NCBI GenBank assembly: GCA_013151735.1
Contig: JAADHR010000073.1
Span: forward strand, 1 to 64,000
Reading direction: 5' to 3'
DNA: 64,000 nucleotides
Origin: Calditrichota bacterium
GTDB lineage: Bacteria; Zhuqueibacterota; JdFR-76; BMS3Abin05
Shown: one piece after another, positions 17,749 through 27,278 of the stretch
Numbering within the stretch: position 1 is the first letter of the stretch
Layout: each line of letters begins with the position of its first letter
The notes under the pieces: model-generated
The model's input: the letters and a program-made list of their open reading frames with translations, nothing else
Told to the model about the DNA's origin: nothing
The model's database searches: none
Program-made: the position numbers and the translations under genes

Positions 17749-17832
17749 CCCGTTAGCGAATGTTCGGGTCAAATGGGTCAGGCAGGTATTGAAATCGGGA
17801 AAACACGACATAATGGCGGGATGGAGGTTTTG

Positions 17833-18636
17833 ATGGCAGTCAGTTTTATTGCGAAAAAGGCACAAGAATCCTATCGGGAAGAAATGGATATCCAGAAGCT
17901 CTGGTTGAAGTATGTACGGACCAGAGACGGTCAGATGAAAGAGCAGCTTCTGGTTCACTACTTGCCGGTGGTCAAATTTGTGGTGGGGCGAATGATGGTT
18001 TCGCTTCCGAACTCCGTCAATTTTGATGATCTGGAAAGCGCAGGCATTATGGGCCTGATTTCTGCCATCGATCGGTACAATCCCCAACTGGGCGTAAAAT
18101 TTGAGACCTTTGTTGTTCCCCGTATTCGGGGCGCTATTTTGGACGAATTACGCTCGTTGGACTGGGTTCCCCGTTCCGTGCGCAGCAAGGCCCGGCAGTT
18201 GGAAAAGGCTATTGAGGAGGTAGAAGCCAAAACCGGGAAGGCCGCCGATCCGATTGCGGTTGCTCAGCAGTTGAACATCAGTCTGGAAGAATATGATGCC
18301 ATGATCGGAAAAGTGGCGGCGGGTAATTCACTGCTCTCTCTGGATCGGGAATTTTCCGATGGAGATGATAAAAACGGTTCGATGTATGACCTGGTAAAAA
18401 ATGCCAAATCGGAGAATCCGGAGGGACAGTTAATTGATGAAGAGTTAAAGCAGGTGCTTATTGACGAAATCAACAATCTGCCGGAAAATGAACGCATGGT
18501 GATTTCTCTTTACTACTATGAAGAGTTAACGCTCAAAGAAATTGGAGTGATTCTCAATATTTCCGAATCGCGTGTGTCACAAATCCACACAAAGGCGATT
18601 AACCGCCTTAAGCATCGGTTAAAGACACACGTCTAA
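17833..18636 (+). CDS. fliA: flagellar sigma factor FliA (sigma-28)
   Basis: FliA directs transcription of late flagellar genes such as flagellin. Sigma region 2 (FDDLESAGIMGLISAIDRY, FETFVVPRIRGAILDELR), region 3 and region 4 (LPENERMVISLYYYEELT, ISESRVSQIHTKAINRL) are all present. The ATG at 17833 follows GGAGG by 6 bases and gives 267 residues; an upstream ATG at 17773 would add 20 unconserved residues. A matching promoter is seen before flagellin (46468-46494). Confidence 0.96.
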   Translation: MAVSFIAKKAQESYREEMDIQKLWLKYVRTRDGQMKEQLLVHYLPVVKFVVGRMMVSLPNSVNFDDLESAGIMGLISAIDRYNPQLGVKFETFVVPRIRGAILDELRSLDWVPRSVRSKARQLEKAIEEVEAKTGKAADPIAVAQQLNISLEEYDAMIGKVAAGNSLLSLDREFSDGDDKNGSMYDLVKNAKSENPEGQLIDEELKQVLIDEINNLPENERMVISLYYYEELTLKEIGVILNISESRVSQIHTKAINRLKHRLKTHV

Positions 18637-18665
18637 CGTTACACGCACGTGACAAAGGAGGACGT

Positions 18666-18983
18666 ATGGTACGTCCAATCGATGTTCAGGATAACCTGTC
18701 AAAAATCAGTTATATCGAAAAAATACAGCAGGCCCAGCAGGCCTCGGAGCAGACAGGACACGAACAATTCGTAAAGAATCTGAACCGTTTAGCGGAACAA
18801 AAGGCGAAAAAGACTCAGGATTCCAAAGAGACGGAAAAATCCAGGTACCGTGAGAAGCGCGAAAAACGGCGGAAAAAGAAATCATCCACCCAATTTTCGG
18901 GCACCCAAAAACCCATTGAAATGGAAACCGAAGACGACCAGCAGCATTTGATTCTTCATCATCACATTGATATTATTATTTGA
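18666..18983 (+). CDS. small conserved flagellar-operon hypothetical protein
   Basis: A 105-residue, very charged protein with no recognised domain. It begins MVRPIDVQDNLSKISYIEKI, continues as a Gln/Lys/Glu-rich, coil-prone stretch with a poly-basic segment (KREKRRKKK), and ends in a His/Ile-rich tail. Proteins with a similar R-P-I/V-D-x-Q start near fliA occur, as far as I recall, in other flagellar operons, so it may belong to a small conserved family. AAAGGAGG lies 5 bases before the ATG, indicating real translation. Function unknown. Confidence 0.75.
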   Translation: MVRPIDVQDNLSKISYIEKIQQAQQASEQTGHEQFVKNLNRLAEQKAKKTQDSKETEKSRYREKREKRRKKKSSTQFSGTQKPIEMETEDDQQHLILHHHIDIII

Positions 18984-19001
18984 ACGGAAAGGAACAGGCG
19001 A

Positions 19002-19952
19002 GTGAAATCGGGTTTGACGCCTCGAAAAGTGAAAGCGTTGGTCAATCATATTTACGATTTACCAACCCTGCCGACCACCATTGCCAAATTGTTGGAGTTA
19101 ATCGACAATCCCCGTTCCACCGCCTATCAGGTGGGACAAATGATTTCTGAAGATCAGGTCCTGACGGCTCATGTGCTTAAGTTGGCCAATTCGGCCTATT
19201 ACGGGTTTTCAAGGCGGATTAAAACCATTCCGCTGGCCATTGTGGTGCTGGGCTATGAAACACTCAAGAATGTTCTGTTAACCGTGTCGATTATCGACCG
19301 CTTTTCCCGGCAACCCAATGGCCTTCGATTTGATTTCTCCTTATTCTGGGATCATACCCTGGCAACAGCCGTTGCCAGTAAGGTATTGGCCAGAGATGTG
19401 GGCTACCAATTAACCGGAGAGGCCTTTGTGGCAGGCCTGCTTCACGACCTGGGAAAACTTATTCTGAGCCAGTATCTGCCGGAAGAATTTTCGAAAATTT
19501 ACCGGTTGAGTTTTCAGAATCGGGAGCCGATGTATAATATGGAGAAAAGGATGCTGAAAGGGGTTACTCACGCCGAGGTGGGGGCGTGGCTGGCTGAACA
19601 CTGGCATTTGCCGGGGTCTTTGGTGCAGGCCATCCGGTACCATCACGAACCGGCAAAAGCGCCTGTGGAGTCTTCTTTGGCCGCTCTTGTTCACATCGGG
19701 GATTATTTTGCGCGCAAGTATAAAATTGGATTTTCCGGGGATGTGTCTTTCCCGGTTCTTTCGAAAGACATCTGGAAGAAAATGTCATTGAATTCCAGCG
19801 GAGCCTTGGATTTGACCGATTTGAGCGCGTACGAAAAATATTTTTCTCAAAAGTTGGAGGGAGAATCAAGGCTTTTTGAGGCCTTGCGTGTGGAAAACTG
19901 GGGTGTGGTACGGCATTCGGAAACGCAGACGATGGCCGTTGAGATGATCTGA
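19002..19952 (+). CDS. HDOD domain signalling protein
   Basis: A 316-residue HDOD protein, a metal-less relative of HD phosphohydrolases used as a signalling scaffold. The family pattern is clear: IYDLPTLPTTIAKLLELID, ISEDQVLTAHVLKLANSAYY and VVLGYETLKNVLL in residues ~10-100. A second HD-like part includes AGLLHDLGKLILSQYLP (~residue 148) and HAEVGAWLAEHWHLP. The start is a GTG at 19002 with AAAGGA upstream. It opens the signalling island between fliA and flgF. Output or partners are not visible from sequence. Confidence 0.9.
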   Translation: MKSGLTPRKVKALVNHIYDLPTLPTTIAKLLELIDNPRSTAYQVGQMISEDQVLTAHVLKLANSAYYGFSRRIKTIPLAIVVLGYETLKNVLLTVSIIDRFSRQPNGLRFDFSLFWDHTLATAVASKVLARDVGYQLTGEAFVAGLLHDLGKLILSQYLPEEFSKIYRLSFQNREPMYNMEKRMLKGVTHAEVGAWLAEHWHLPGSLVQAIRYHHEPAKAPVESSLAALVHIGDYFARKYKIGFSGDVSFPVLSKDIWKKMSLNSSGALDLTDLSAYEKYFSQKLEGESRLFEALRVENWGVVRHSETQTMAVEMI

Positions 19953-19989
19953 GGATTGACGGGATAATTTCAATTCAGGGAAAAATACG

Positions 19990-21273
19990 ATGAATGCTTT
20001 TGGAACCTCCGAAGCAATTTTAAACAATTTAAATTTTGACAGAAAAAACGATCCTTTTTTATCGCCCAAGGCGGGAAATCTTTTCACATCAAAGTTTTAT
20101 AAAGAATTTCATTCCCTTACCAGTGAAAAGGACTTTTTTCAGTTTTCTCAAAAGTATTTAAAAAGACTACTGGGTTCAACGACGATCAGTTTTTACATCT
20201 GGAATGAGAAAACTCAGCAGTTTGAACCCGAGATTTTTGATGACTCGCTTGGATCCATCATTTCTTACCAGATTGAAGAAGGAATTGTGGAATGGCTTTT
20301 TAGTGAAGAAAACCTCATTTTTCTTCGGCCTGAAAAGGAACTAAATCTCTTCTCGAAACCGCTTTATGGAAAATTGCTGGTGCTGATCCCCTTGAAATTG
20401 TTGGGTAAGCCCATCGGCTTTTTTGAGGTTGTGACCCGTCGCTTCCGGCCGGATACCCTTCAGGAAAAACGCGTTCAGCTTCGGATGCTGGCCGCTCTTC
20501 TGTCGGGTCTGTTTGTTTCGCTTCACCTGAATCATAAAATTCAGAAGATTGAAAAAAACAGCCGGCAGATTGAATCCCAGATGTTTCAGTCAGGAAAACT
20601 TATTGCACTTGGCGAGCTGGTTGGGGGAATTGCCCACGAGATCAACAACCCCATGACAACGATTCTCGGGCGGCTTCAGATTATGAAAATAAAAAACAAC
20701 ATTCCAGAGGTGATGCGGGAAAAGCTGAAAATCGTGGAAAGTGAGGCCCAGCGCGTATCGGAAATCGTCAGGGATTTGCTCAATTTTGCCCGAAATAACC
20801 CGGAAAAGGACCGGCACGAAATTGTAAACATCAACCGGGTAATTGAAAAATCACTTGACCTCACGCGCCACAATCTGGAGGTGGACGGGATAGAGATCCG
20901 CTTAAAACTGGACCCCGAAATTCAGCATTTCCTGGGTAACACCCATCAGTGGCTGCAGGTTTTTGTGAACTTACTGGTCAATGCCCAGCAGGCTCTTCAA
21001 AGAAACGGAATAATAGCCATTGAAACCCGGCAAAAGAAACGGGAACTGATCATCCGGTTTAGAGACAATGGTCCGGGAATTCCGAAGGAGATTCAATCCA
21101 AAATATTCGATTCTTTTTACACTACCAAAGCCGGACGCGGCGGAACAGGGCTGGGACTGGCCATTACAAAAAAGATTGTGGAGTATCATGGCGGCAGGAT
21201 TTCTGTAAGAAATGTTTCCGGATGGGGAGCCGAATTTGAAATCCGCATCCCCGTAAAGGAGGAGGAAAACTAA
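19990..21273 (+). CDS. GAF-domain sensor histidine kinase
   Basis: A 427-residue, apparently cytoplasmic histidine kinase without membrane segments. Residues ~35-180 look like a GAF sensor domain. The phosphoacceptor motif GGIAHEINNPMTTILG places the histidine at H216. The ATPase domain shows the N box (NLLVNAQQAL), FRDNGPGIP and GGTGLGLAITKKIVEYHGG. All catalytic motifs appear intact. No dedicated response regulator is adjacent; the CheY-like protein at 23367 or the later receivers may be partners. The next gene begins one base after its stop. Confidence 0.92.
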   Translation: MNAFGTSEAILNNLNFDRKNDPFLSPKAGNLFTSKFYKEFHSLTSEKDFFQFSQKYLKRLLGSTTISFYIWNEKTQQFEPEIFDDSLGSIISYQIEEGIVEWLFSEENLIFLRPEKELNLFSKPLYGKLLVLIPLKLLGKPIGFFEVVTRRFRPDTLQEKRVQLRMLAALLSGLFVSLHLNHKIQKIEKNSRQIESQMFQSGKLIALGELVGGIAHEINNPMTTILGRLQIMKIKNNIPEVMREKLKIVESEAQRVSEIVRDLLNFARNNPEKDRHEIVNINRVIEKSLDLTRHNLEVDGIEIRLKLDPEIQHFLGNTHQWLQVFVNLLVNAQQALQRNGIIAIETRQKKRELIIRFRDNGPGIPKEIQSKIFDSFYTTKAGRGGTGLGLAITKKIVEYHGGRISVRNVSGWGAEFEIRIPVKEEEN

Positions 21274-21274
21274 G

Positions 21275-22678
21275 ATGAAATCATTCAAAAAAATGGCATG
21301 GATATTACTTCTCTCGTTGCTTTGTTTTTCGGCAAAGAGCAGTTTCGCACAGTTGACACTCATCACCAATGTTAAATATGTGTCTGGCGAAACGGAGGAC
21401 ATTTTGGATTTTACAACCACCTCCACCGTGCACGCCGTGAAGAAGGTATTCCCCCGGACGCAGTCTATTCTGATTCAATTGGTGCATACCGAATTTATGC
21501 CGGATTCGGAAGAGCGGTTTGTGAACATTGTGAAGCGGTGTTTTTTGCGGCCCAATGTGGCACAATTGAGCGATGGAACAATTTTCATTCTCTTTAAGGG
21601 GATTTCCGCATCCAAAATTCGGGTAGTAGAGGGCAGACACCGCCTGCGTTTCCGGATTCTGAAACGATCGCCGCAAACGGCCTATCTGGACAATTTCCGT
21701 AAGGGGGTCACTCTGGTCAAAAAGAAAAAATACCAGGCGGCATTGATCCATTTGCGACGCGCACTTCGCTACCGTCCCGGCGATGCAGCCGCCTATTTCT
21801 GGGCAGGCAAAGCGCGGTTTGCGTTGGGTGACTGGAAGGCGGCCCGATTTAATCTTGAACAGGCACGGCACGCGCCCTCTTTTGCGCGTGAAAGCGGACA
21901 ATTACTGGCCTTCATTCAGGCCAAGCAGGCGAAACCATCCGGTATCAAACGACCGGCCAATATATTCCGGGACGCAAACAGCGCTTCTGCTGCCAAATCC
22001 CCTTCCCGGGTGGCAGCAAAAGAGGAGGTGTCCCGGGCGGAAAATGCTGCCGCGGCCAGCCCGGACTCTCTGAAAGCGGCGGCGGTAGTCATAAAAAGAT
22101 CAACCGCCCAAAGGATTTCCACGAATCCGCCCGTCAAAACAGCCGGGGGGGTTACCCTACGGTCTGAAAATTCACTGGAAGGAAATGCCTCTTCCGGAAG
22201 CATCCAGTTGATTTTATTTCTGACGATTCTGGTTTTGTTGGTCTCTTTGCCCTTTTTGTGGCTCTGGAACAGGCGGGTTACACGCAGAAAATTGGTGCAG
22301 GCGGCGGAACCCTTCGAGAAAAATCTGGAGACCTTTCAGGTGCGCCAGCAGCATTTGCTTCGTCAATTTGAGGCCGAAAAAAATAAGGCCATGGTGGAAA
22401 CGGATTCCGTGTTAAAAAATCCGGCGGTTTCCCCGCCGCCGCGACCCAAAAAAGGTCCTGTCCCTTCGGATGAACCCCTCATTCGGAACCACTATTCGGA
22501 AAATGAAATTGTCAAAAAGACGAAGCGTTTTGCTTCCAGGGGATATACGTACGATGAAATTGCCCAAAAACTGGGCATGGGAAAGGGGGAATTGCAGCTC
22601 ATTATGAATCTGGCCGGTGAAACCATTGAGATGGCACAGAAAAGCGGGATGCGTTTAACCTTTGCTGAGGATCGTTAA
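21275..22678 (+). CDS. membrane TPR protein with C-terminal HTH-like motif
   Basis: Not a firmly named family. The 467-residue protein has a signal peptide or anchor (residues 1-26, ending SFAQ), a beta-rich exported domain (~27-130), one or two TPR units (~133-200), a low-complexity Ala/Ser/Lys linker, a membrane segment at ~309-331 (LILFLTILVLLVSLPFLWLW), and a cytoplasmic tail with GYTYDEIAQKLGMGKGELQL, resembling the DUF6115-type motif seen in some flagellar operons. It could link an envelope event to cytoplasmic control of flagellar genes; that is inference. Confidence 0.7.
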   Translation: MKSFKKMAWILLLSLLCFSAKSSFAQLTLITNVKYVSGETEDILDFTTTSTVHAVKKVFPRTQSILIQLVHTEFMPDSEERFVNIVKRCFLRPNVAQLSDGTIFILFKGISASKIRVVEGRHRLRFRILKRSPQTAYLDNFRKGVTLVKKKKYQAALIHLRRALRYRPGDAAAYFWAGKARFALGDWKAARFNLEQARHAPSFARESGQLLAFIQAKQAKPSGIKRPANIFRDANSASAAKSPSRVAAKEEVSRAENAAAASPDSLKAAAVVIKRSTAQRISTNPPVKTAGGVTLRSENSLEGNASSGSIQLILFLTILVLLVSLPFLWLWNRRVTRRKLVQAAEPFEKNLETFQVRQQHLLRQFEAEKNKAMVETDSVLKNPAVSPPPRPKKGPVPSDEPLIRNHYSENEIVKKTKRFASRGYTYDEIAQKLGMGKGELQLIMNLAGETIEMAQKSGMRLTFAEDR

Positions 22679-23361
22679 TGCTGTCACAGATCTTGGCAAA
22701 AGCGAATCTGAATCTGGATTTCATTTCCTTTTCCCGCATTCAGAATAGGTTCAGGCCGGAGCAGGTGGTGCGCGGCCGAATCATCCAACAGTTGCAGGGC
22801 CGTCTGTTTATCTTTCGGGCCAAAGGGCTGAGCCTGATTGCGGAGGCTACCGTTCCCCTGCAGGTTGGGGACAGGGTTACGGTAAAAGTGCAAAGAAATC
22901 GGAAACGGATCGAACTCAAACTTTTGGAGGTTAACGGAAAACCGGTAAAAGAAGGACAGAACATTCCGTTACCCAATGTTCATTATGCCAGGCTTCCGGT
23001 ACCCAAGGAGTTTTTGGGAAGGGACGGGTTCCTGGAGATTTATGATTACAAAAAGGAAGAAAACGATTTTACAGAGGATCAGGGGCAGGCACTTAGTTTT
23101 CAATTGCTTTTGGAGATCGGGGATTCTGACTTTGTGGTACTGAAGGCTTATCGCTCAAAAAACAGCCGCAATTTTAAGATATTTTCAACCGATCCGGAAT
23201 TTTCAAAGAGGATGAACAGCCATTTATCTCTTTTAGCGGATTGGCTTTCGAAACCGGAAGACGAATCGGTTTTTGTACAGGTGATGTATCGAAAATATCG
23301 GGATTTATTTCACTCCGCAACGGAACTGACTTCTGAAAAATCACTGAATGTGAGGGTGTAG
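22678..23361 (+). CDS. FliK-related protein (N-terminal OB-like part)
   Basis: A 227-residue protein. The stretch VVRGRIIQQLQGRLFIFRAK and VPLQVGDRVTVKVQ (residues ~30-85) resembles the beta-rich domain of the second type of FliK/YlqG proteins in Gram-positive and other bacteria. It lacks the C-terminal Flg_hook domain, at least by eye. Its ATG overlaps the previous stop by one base. The paired partner in such systems is a free FlhB C-domain, and one is encoded at 27265. Assignment to the FliK superfamily is tentative. Confidence 0.5.
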   Translation: MLSQILAKANLNLDFISFSRIQNRFRPEQVVRGRIIQQLQGRLFIFRAKGLSLIAEATVPLQVGDRVTVKVQRNRKRIELKLLEVNGKPVKEGQNIPLPNVHYARLPVPKEFLGRDGFLEIYDYKKEENDFTEDQGQALSFQLLLEIGDSDFVVLKAYRSKNSRNFKIFSTDPEFSKRMNSHLSLLADWLSKPEDESVFVQVMYRKYRDLFHSATELTSEKSLNVRV

Positions 23362-23366
23362 TGTCT

Positions 23367-23750
23367 ATGAAAAAAAAGCGGTTGATGTTTGTCGATGATG
23401 AACCGGAAATTCTGGAAATATTGCAGGATATTTTTGAGCGTTCCTCATTTGAAATTATGACGGCGGGTACCGGAGGAAAAGCGATCAAACTCGTCCAGGA
23501 GTCCTTCATTGATCTTATTCTTTGCGATCTGAAATTGCCGGATATTTCAGGCCTTGAAGTTTTGAAAAAGGCGAAGGAGAAACAGCCTGGTGTGAAAGCG
23601 GTGTTAACCACCGGATATTATGACCCCCTGAACAGTCAAAAAGAAGACCACACACGTTTTATTGATAAATTTATTCCGAAACCATGGGACATTATGAATT
23701 TGAAACGAGAAATTCAAAGTCTTTTGGGCACGGCTTCTGTAAACCGGTGA
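23367..23750 (+). CDS. CheY-like single-domain response regulator
   Basis: A 127-residue receiver domain without an output domain. Acidic pocket FVDDE, phosphorylation site D54 in LILCDLKLPD, Thr in AVLTTGYYD and Lys in IPKPWD are present, so it should be phosphorylatable. It lies between the FliK-like gene and a receiver-kinase hybrid, whose coding frame starts just downstream. The ATG at 23367 is preferred over a GTG at 23361 that overlaps the previous stop. Whether it binds FliM like true CheY is unknown. Confidence 0.92.
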   Translation: MKKKRLMFVDDEPEILEILQDIFERSSFEIMTAGTGGKAIKLVQESFIDLILCDLKLPDISGLEVLKKAKEKQPGVKAVLTTGYYDPLNSQKEDHTRFIDKFIPKPWDIMNLKREIQSLLGTASVNR

Positions 23751-23779
23751 ATTTTGGGCCACTTATTTTGGAGAAAAAA

Positions 23780-25132
23780 ATGGAGCAGGTTCCCAAAAGT
23801 CCATTGCGTGAAAATACCATTCTAATCGTTGATGATGATAAATTCTTTCTGAATTTTATCCATTTGGTATTGAAAAAACAAGGATACCAGGTATTGACAG
23901 GGAACAATGGGAAAGAAGGGCTGGCTATTCTGGAAAAGAAAACGCCTGACCTCATTATTTCCGATGTCATGATGCCGGAAATGAATGGGATCGAGTTTTG
24001 CAAGGCGGTTAAAGCAAATCCCAAAACTAAGGACGTCTATTTTCTGGTATTGACCTCGAAATCGGAGATCTCGGAGAAAATCAGGCTGTTGGATATTGGG
24101 GCGGATGATTTCCTCAGCAAGCCGGTGAACAACGACGAACTCCTGGCCAAGGTTCGGGCCAGCATGAGAATCCGGGACTTGCAGCGCGAATTAAAGGAAA
24201 GCAACCAGCGTCTGACCCAGTTGAATACCCAGCTTCAACAAACCACGCAGTACCTGCAAAAAGCCAATCGTGAAATCAAGGAGGCGCAATCCCAGCTGCT
24301 TCAACACGAAAAGATGGCCTCAATTGGTCAGTTGGCTGCGGGAGTGGCGCACGAAATCAACAATCCTATCGGATTTATTTATTCCAATCTCTCGGTTTTG
24401 CAGGACTACATTGCAGACCTGCTTTCCTTTTTTCAAAGGTACAGGGCATTGAAAAAGGCCGTTCAAACCGGACGAATGGAAACCGTTCTGTCCGCATTCA
24501 AGGAGTTGGAGAAGGCGGAAAAAGAAATAGACCTTGATTTTATAATGGATGATTTTGAAAAGATTGTTCGGGAATCTTTGGATGGGGCCGAGCGCGTTAA
24601 GGTAATTGTTCAGGATTTGAAGGATTTTTCACACATTGATCAGGCGGAAGTAAAATATTTCAACCTGAATCAGGGGCTGGAAAGCACGCTAAATATTGTC
24701 TGGAATGAAATCAAGTACAAGGCAAAGGTTATTAAGGAATATGGGGACATTCCTGAGGTCCGCTGTTATCCCATGCAGCTCAATCAGGTTTTTATGAATT
24801 TGCTTGTGAATGCGGCCCAGGCGATTGAAAAGAACGGGCTGATCAAAATAAAGACATTTGCCAAAAAGAATCGGATTTATGTCCAAATTACCGACAATGG
24901 CTGTGGGATTCCGAAAAAAAATCTGCATCGGATTTTTGATCCCTTTTTTACGACCAAAGAAGTGGGTAAAGGCACAGGGTTGGGATTGAGCACCGCCTAC
25001 AATATCATTAAAAAACACAACGGGGAAATCCGTGTCGAGAGCAAGGTAGGCAAGGGTACGCGGTTTACAATTGAATTGCCCATTGAGGCCGTGCCTGAAA
25101 AAGAAGAAGCGGAACAAATGTTAAAAAAATAG
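23780..25132 (+). CDS. receiver-histidine kinase hybrid protein
   Basis: The protein (450 residues from the ATG at 23780) has an N-terminal receiver with D62 ([12 protein letters not shown]), a long coiled coil (~residues 135-180), a HisKA motif with H191 ([15 protein letters not shown]), and a complete ATPase domain ([37 protein letters not shown]). It is cytoplasmic. A receiver in front of a kinase lets phosphorylation by another kinase modulate activity. An upstream extension to 23684 would overlap the previous gene and read as out-of-frame shadow. GGAG lies ~8 bases upstream of the chosen ATG. Confidence 0.92.
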   Translation: MEQVPKSPLRENTILIVDDDKFFLNFIHLVLKKQGYQVLTGNNGKEGLAILEKKTPDLIISDVMMPEMNGIEFCKAVKANPKTKDVYFLVLTSKSEISEKIRLLDIGADDFLSKPVNNDELLAKVRASMRIRDLQRELKESNQRLTQLNTQLQQTTQYLQKANREIKEAQSQLLQHEKMASIGQLAAGVAHEINNPIGFIYSNLSVLQDYIADLLSFFQRYRALKKAVQTGRMETVLSAFKELEKAEKEIDLDFIMDDFEKIVRESLDGAERVKVIVQDLKDFSHIDQAEVKYFNLNQGLESTLNIVWNEIKYKAKVIKEYGDIPEVRCYPMQLNQVFMNLLVNAAQAIEKNGLIKIKTFAKKNRIYVQITDNGCGIPKKNLHRIFDPFFTTKEVGKGTGLGLSTAYNIIKKHNGEIRVESKVGKGTRFTIELPIEAVPEKEEAEQMLKK

Positions 25133-25151
25133 AACAGAAATGGTATGAACC

Positions 25152-25970
25152 ATGCAAAAAAAATACAATGTTTTGTGTGTAGATGACGAGGAAAATGTCC
25201 TTCGGGCGCTTCAAAGAAGTTTTCGGAAGGAAATGTTTAATGTTTTTGTAGCCTCGTCCGGCCGTGAAGGGCTGAAAATACTGAATAATCTGGCCGTCCA
25301 CTTGATTATTGCGGATTTCCGGATGCCTGAAATGAATGGTGTGGAGTTTTTTACCCAGGCCAGGAAAATACAGCCGGATGCCATTCGTATCCTGCTGAGC
25401 GGCTACGCCTCTATCGAAATGGTGACAAAGGCGGTAAACAAAGGCGGGATCTATCGTCTCTTAACCAAGCCCTGGAATGAAATTGAATTGCGGCAGGAAG
25501 TAAACCTGGCGCTTCAGCACTGGGAATTGGTGCAGAGAAACCGAAAGTTAAACAAAAAGATTGAAGAACAGCTCCTGGAATTGAAAAGCATGAATCGCCA
25601 GTTGGAAGATATCGTGGAAGAGCGTACGCGTGAAATTCTGATTAAGAATCAGGCGCTTGAGTTATCCCATCAAATATTGGACAATCTCCCCACGGCCGTT
25701 ATGGGCGTGGCCACGGAAAAATATATTGTCTATTTAAATAAAGAAGCTGAAGAAATCCTTCAGACGCAGGAAATCAAGCCTATTGGCAAAAAAGTGGACG
25801 ATGTTTTCCCGAGAGAGATTTCACAGACAATCGGTGAAAGCATCGACAAAAATCAAAAGTCGGAATTGAGTCGTTACGACTATCTGGGTAAGACGTTTCA
25901 CATAAAAGCCGGTCCGGTTCAGGATGAATTTGCTACGCGTGGAGCAACGGTTGTGTTTTTCGAGATTTAA
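25152..25970 (+). CDS. receiver-PAS protein
   Basis: A 272-residue protein with an RpfG-type receiver (D55 in LIIADFRMPEMNG, LSGYASIEMVTKAVNKG, LLTKPWNEIELRQEV), a coiled-coil linker (~residues 130-168), and a C-terminal PAS-like domain starting at ILDNLPTAVMGV. There is no catalytic output domain. The receiver type usually precedes HD-GYP domains, and the next gene has exactly that architecture, suggesting a duplicated receiver with divergent outputs. It probably signals by protein-protein contact. Confidence 0.88.
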   Translation: MQKKYNVLCVDDEENVLRALQRSFRKEMFNVFVASSGREGLKILNNLAVHLIIADFRMPEMNGVEFFTQARKIQPDAIRILLSGYASIEMVTKAVNKGGIYRLLTKPWNEIELRQEVNLALQHWELVQRNRKLNKKIEEQLLELKSMNRQLEDIVEERTREILIKNQALELSHQILDNLPTAVMGVATEKYIVYLNKEAEEILQTQEIKPIGKKVDDVFPREISQTIGESIDKNQKSELSRYDYLGKTFHIKAGPVQDEFATRGATVVFFEI

Positions 25971-25988
25971 TGAATATGGAGATTGCTA

Positions 25989-27278
25989 ATGTCCTCACAT
26001 AAAATTTTATTCGTTGATGATGAAGAAAATATCTTGCACACGCTCATGCGGATCTTCCGAAAGGACGATATTGACGTTCTTACGGCAACCAGCGGGATGA
26101 AAGGACTTGAATTGGTTCGGTCCAACGATATCTCCGTTGTGGTTTCTGACCAGAGAATGCCGCACATGACCGGTACGGAATTCCTCTCACGGGTTAAAAA
26201 GATTTCCCCCGAATCCATTCGTATGATCTTAACCGGCTATGCCGATATCAAGGCCACCATGGCGGCCATCAATAGTGGAGAGGTGTACCGGTATATCACA
26301 AAACCCTGGAAAGAAGATGAGTTTCGCCAAATTATTCACGAAGCCCTGCAAAAATATGACCTGTCTCAGGAAAATAAGCGTCTCAGAAACCTGATCGTTA
26401 AACAGAATAACATGCTCAAAAAATTAACGGAGGACCTGGAAGAAGAAGTTCTGAAAAAGAATCAGGAATTGATTTCAAAAAATAAGACACTGGAAAAACT
26501 TAATAAAGACCTGGAAGACAGTATTTTTGAAACCATTAAGACCTTTTCCAGCCTGTTGGAAATGCGTGATTTTTATGTGGGAAGTCACTCAAAACGTGTG
26601 GCAACGGCATCCAGATTTATCGCACGGCGCCTGGGCCTGTCCGATTCTGAAGTGAATCAGATTGAAATGGCGGCCATATTGCATGACATTGGAAAAATCA
26701 GTGTGCCGGATCCGGTTTTGCAAAAAAGTCCCTCTCAAATGTCAAAGAATGAATTCTTGATCTACCGGAATCACCCCATTGTCGGCCAAACGACTTTGAT
26801 GACGATCAAGAAACTTGAAGGATTGGGACAAATTGTCCGAAGCCATCACGAACTGCTGAACGGGACGGGATTCCCGGATCAGCTGAAGGGAGAAAACATT
26901 CCCTTTGGGGCACGAATTATTAGTGTTCCCAACGCTTATGACAATCTGATTTACAGGAGGGGAACCTATCGAAAAAGCCTTGAAGAAGATGCCATCACCT
27001 ACCTCAAAGGGAACCGGAATGTTTTATTCCAGGGGAAATTTGTGGACTACTTTCTGGAGTATTTGAAATATCAGGATGAAGAAGATAGAAATACCAGCGA
27101 AATGAAGGTGGATGTTTCCGATTTGCGTGAGGGAATGGTCTTGACGCGGGATGTGTACACGGCCAAGGGGGTGCTTCTGGCACCAAAAGGCGAGCGGTTG
27201 AAACAATCCTACATCAATCGGATTATTCAATACAATCGGATAGATCCGATTATTGAGGGAATTTATGTCCACAATTGA
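25989..27278 (+). CDS. receiver-HD-GYP protein (candidate c-di-GMP phosphodiesterase)
   Basis: A 429-residue RpfG-like protein. The receiver has D54 (VVVSDQRMPHMTG) and LTGYADIKATMAAINSG. A coiled coil (~115-175) leads to an HD-GYP domain with HSKRVA, ILHDIGK (H232-D233) and NHPIVGQ. The signature motif reads HHELLNGTGFP rather than HHExxDGxGYP, so the GYP is GFP. The HHE and HD metal ligands are retained, so activity is plausible but uncertain. A C-terminal ~60-residue extension follows the HD-GYP fold. In flagellar context it could lower c-di-GMP to favour motility. ATG at 25989 has GGAG upstream. Confidence 0.9.
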   Translation: MSSHKILFVDDEENILHTLMRIFRKDDIDVLTATSGMKGLELVRSNDISVVVSDQRMPHMTGTEFLSRVKKISPESIRMILTGYADIKATMAAINSGEVYRYITKPWKEDEFRQIIHEALQKYDLSQENKRLRNLIVKQNNMLKKLTEDLEEEVLKKNQELISKNKTLEKLNKDLEDSIFETIKTFSSLLEMRDFYVGSHSKRVATASRFIARRLGLSDSEVNQIEMAAILHDIGKISVPDPVLQKSPSQMSKNEFLIYRNHPIVGQTTLMTIKKLEGLGQIVRSHHELLNGTGFPDQLKGENIPFGARIISVPNAYDNLIYRRGTYRKSLEEDAITYLKGNRNVLFQGKFVDYFLEYLKYQDEEDRNTSEMKVDVSDLREGMVLTRDVYTAKGVLLAPKGERLKQSYINRIIQYNRIDPIIEGIYVHN

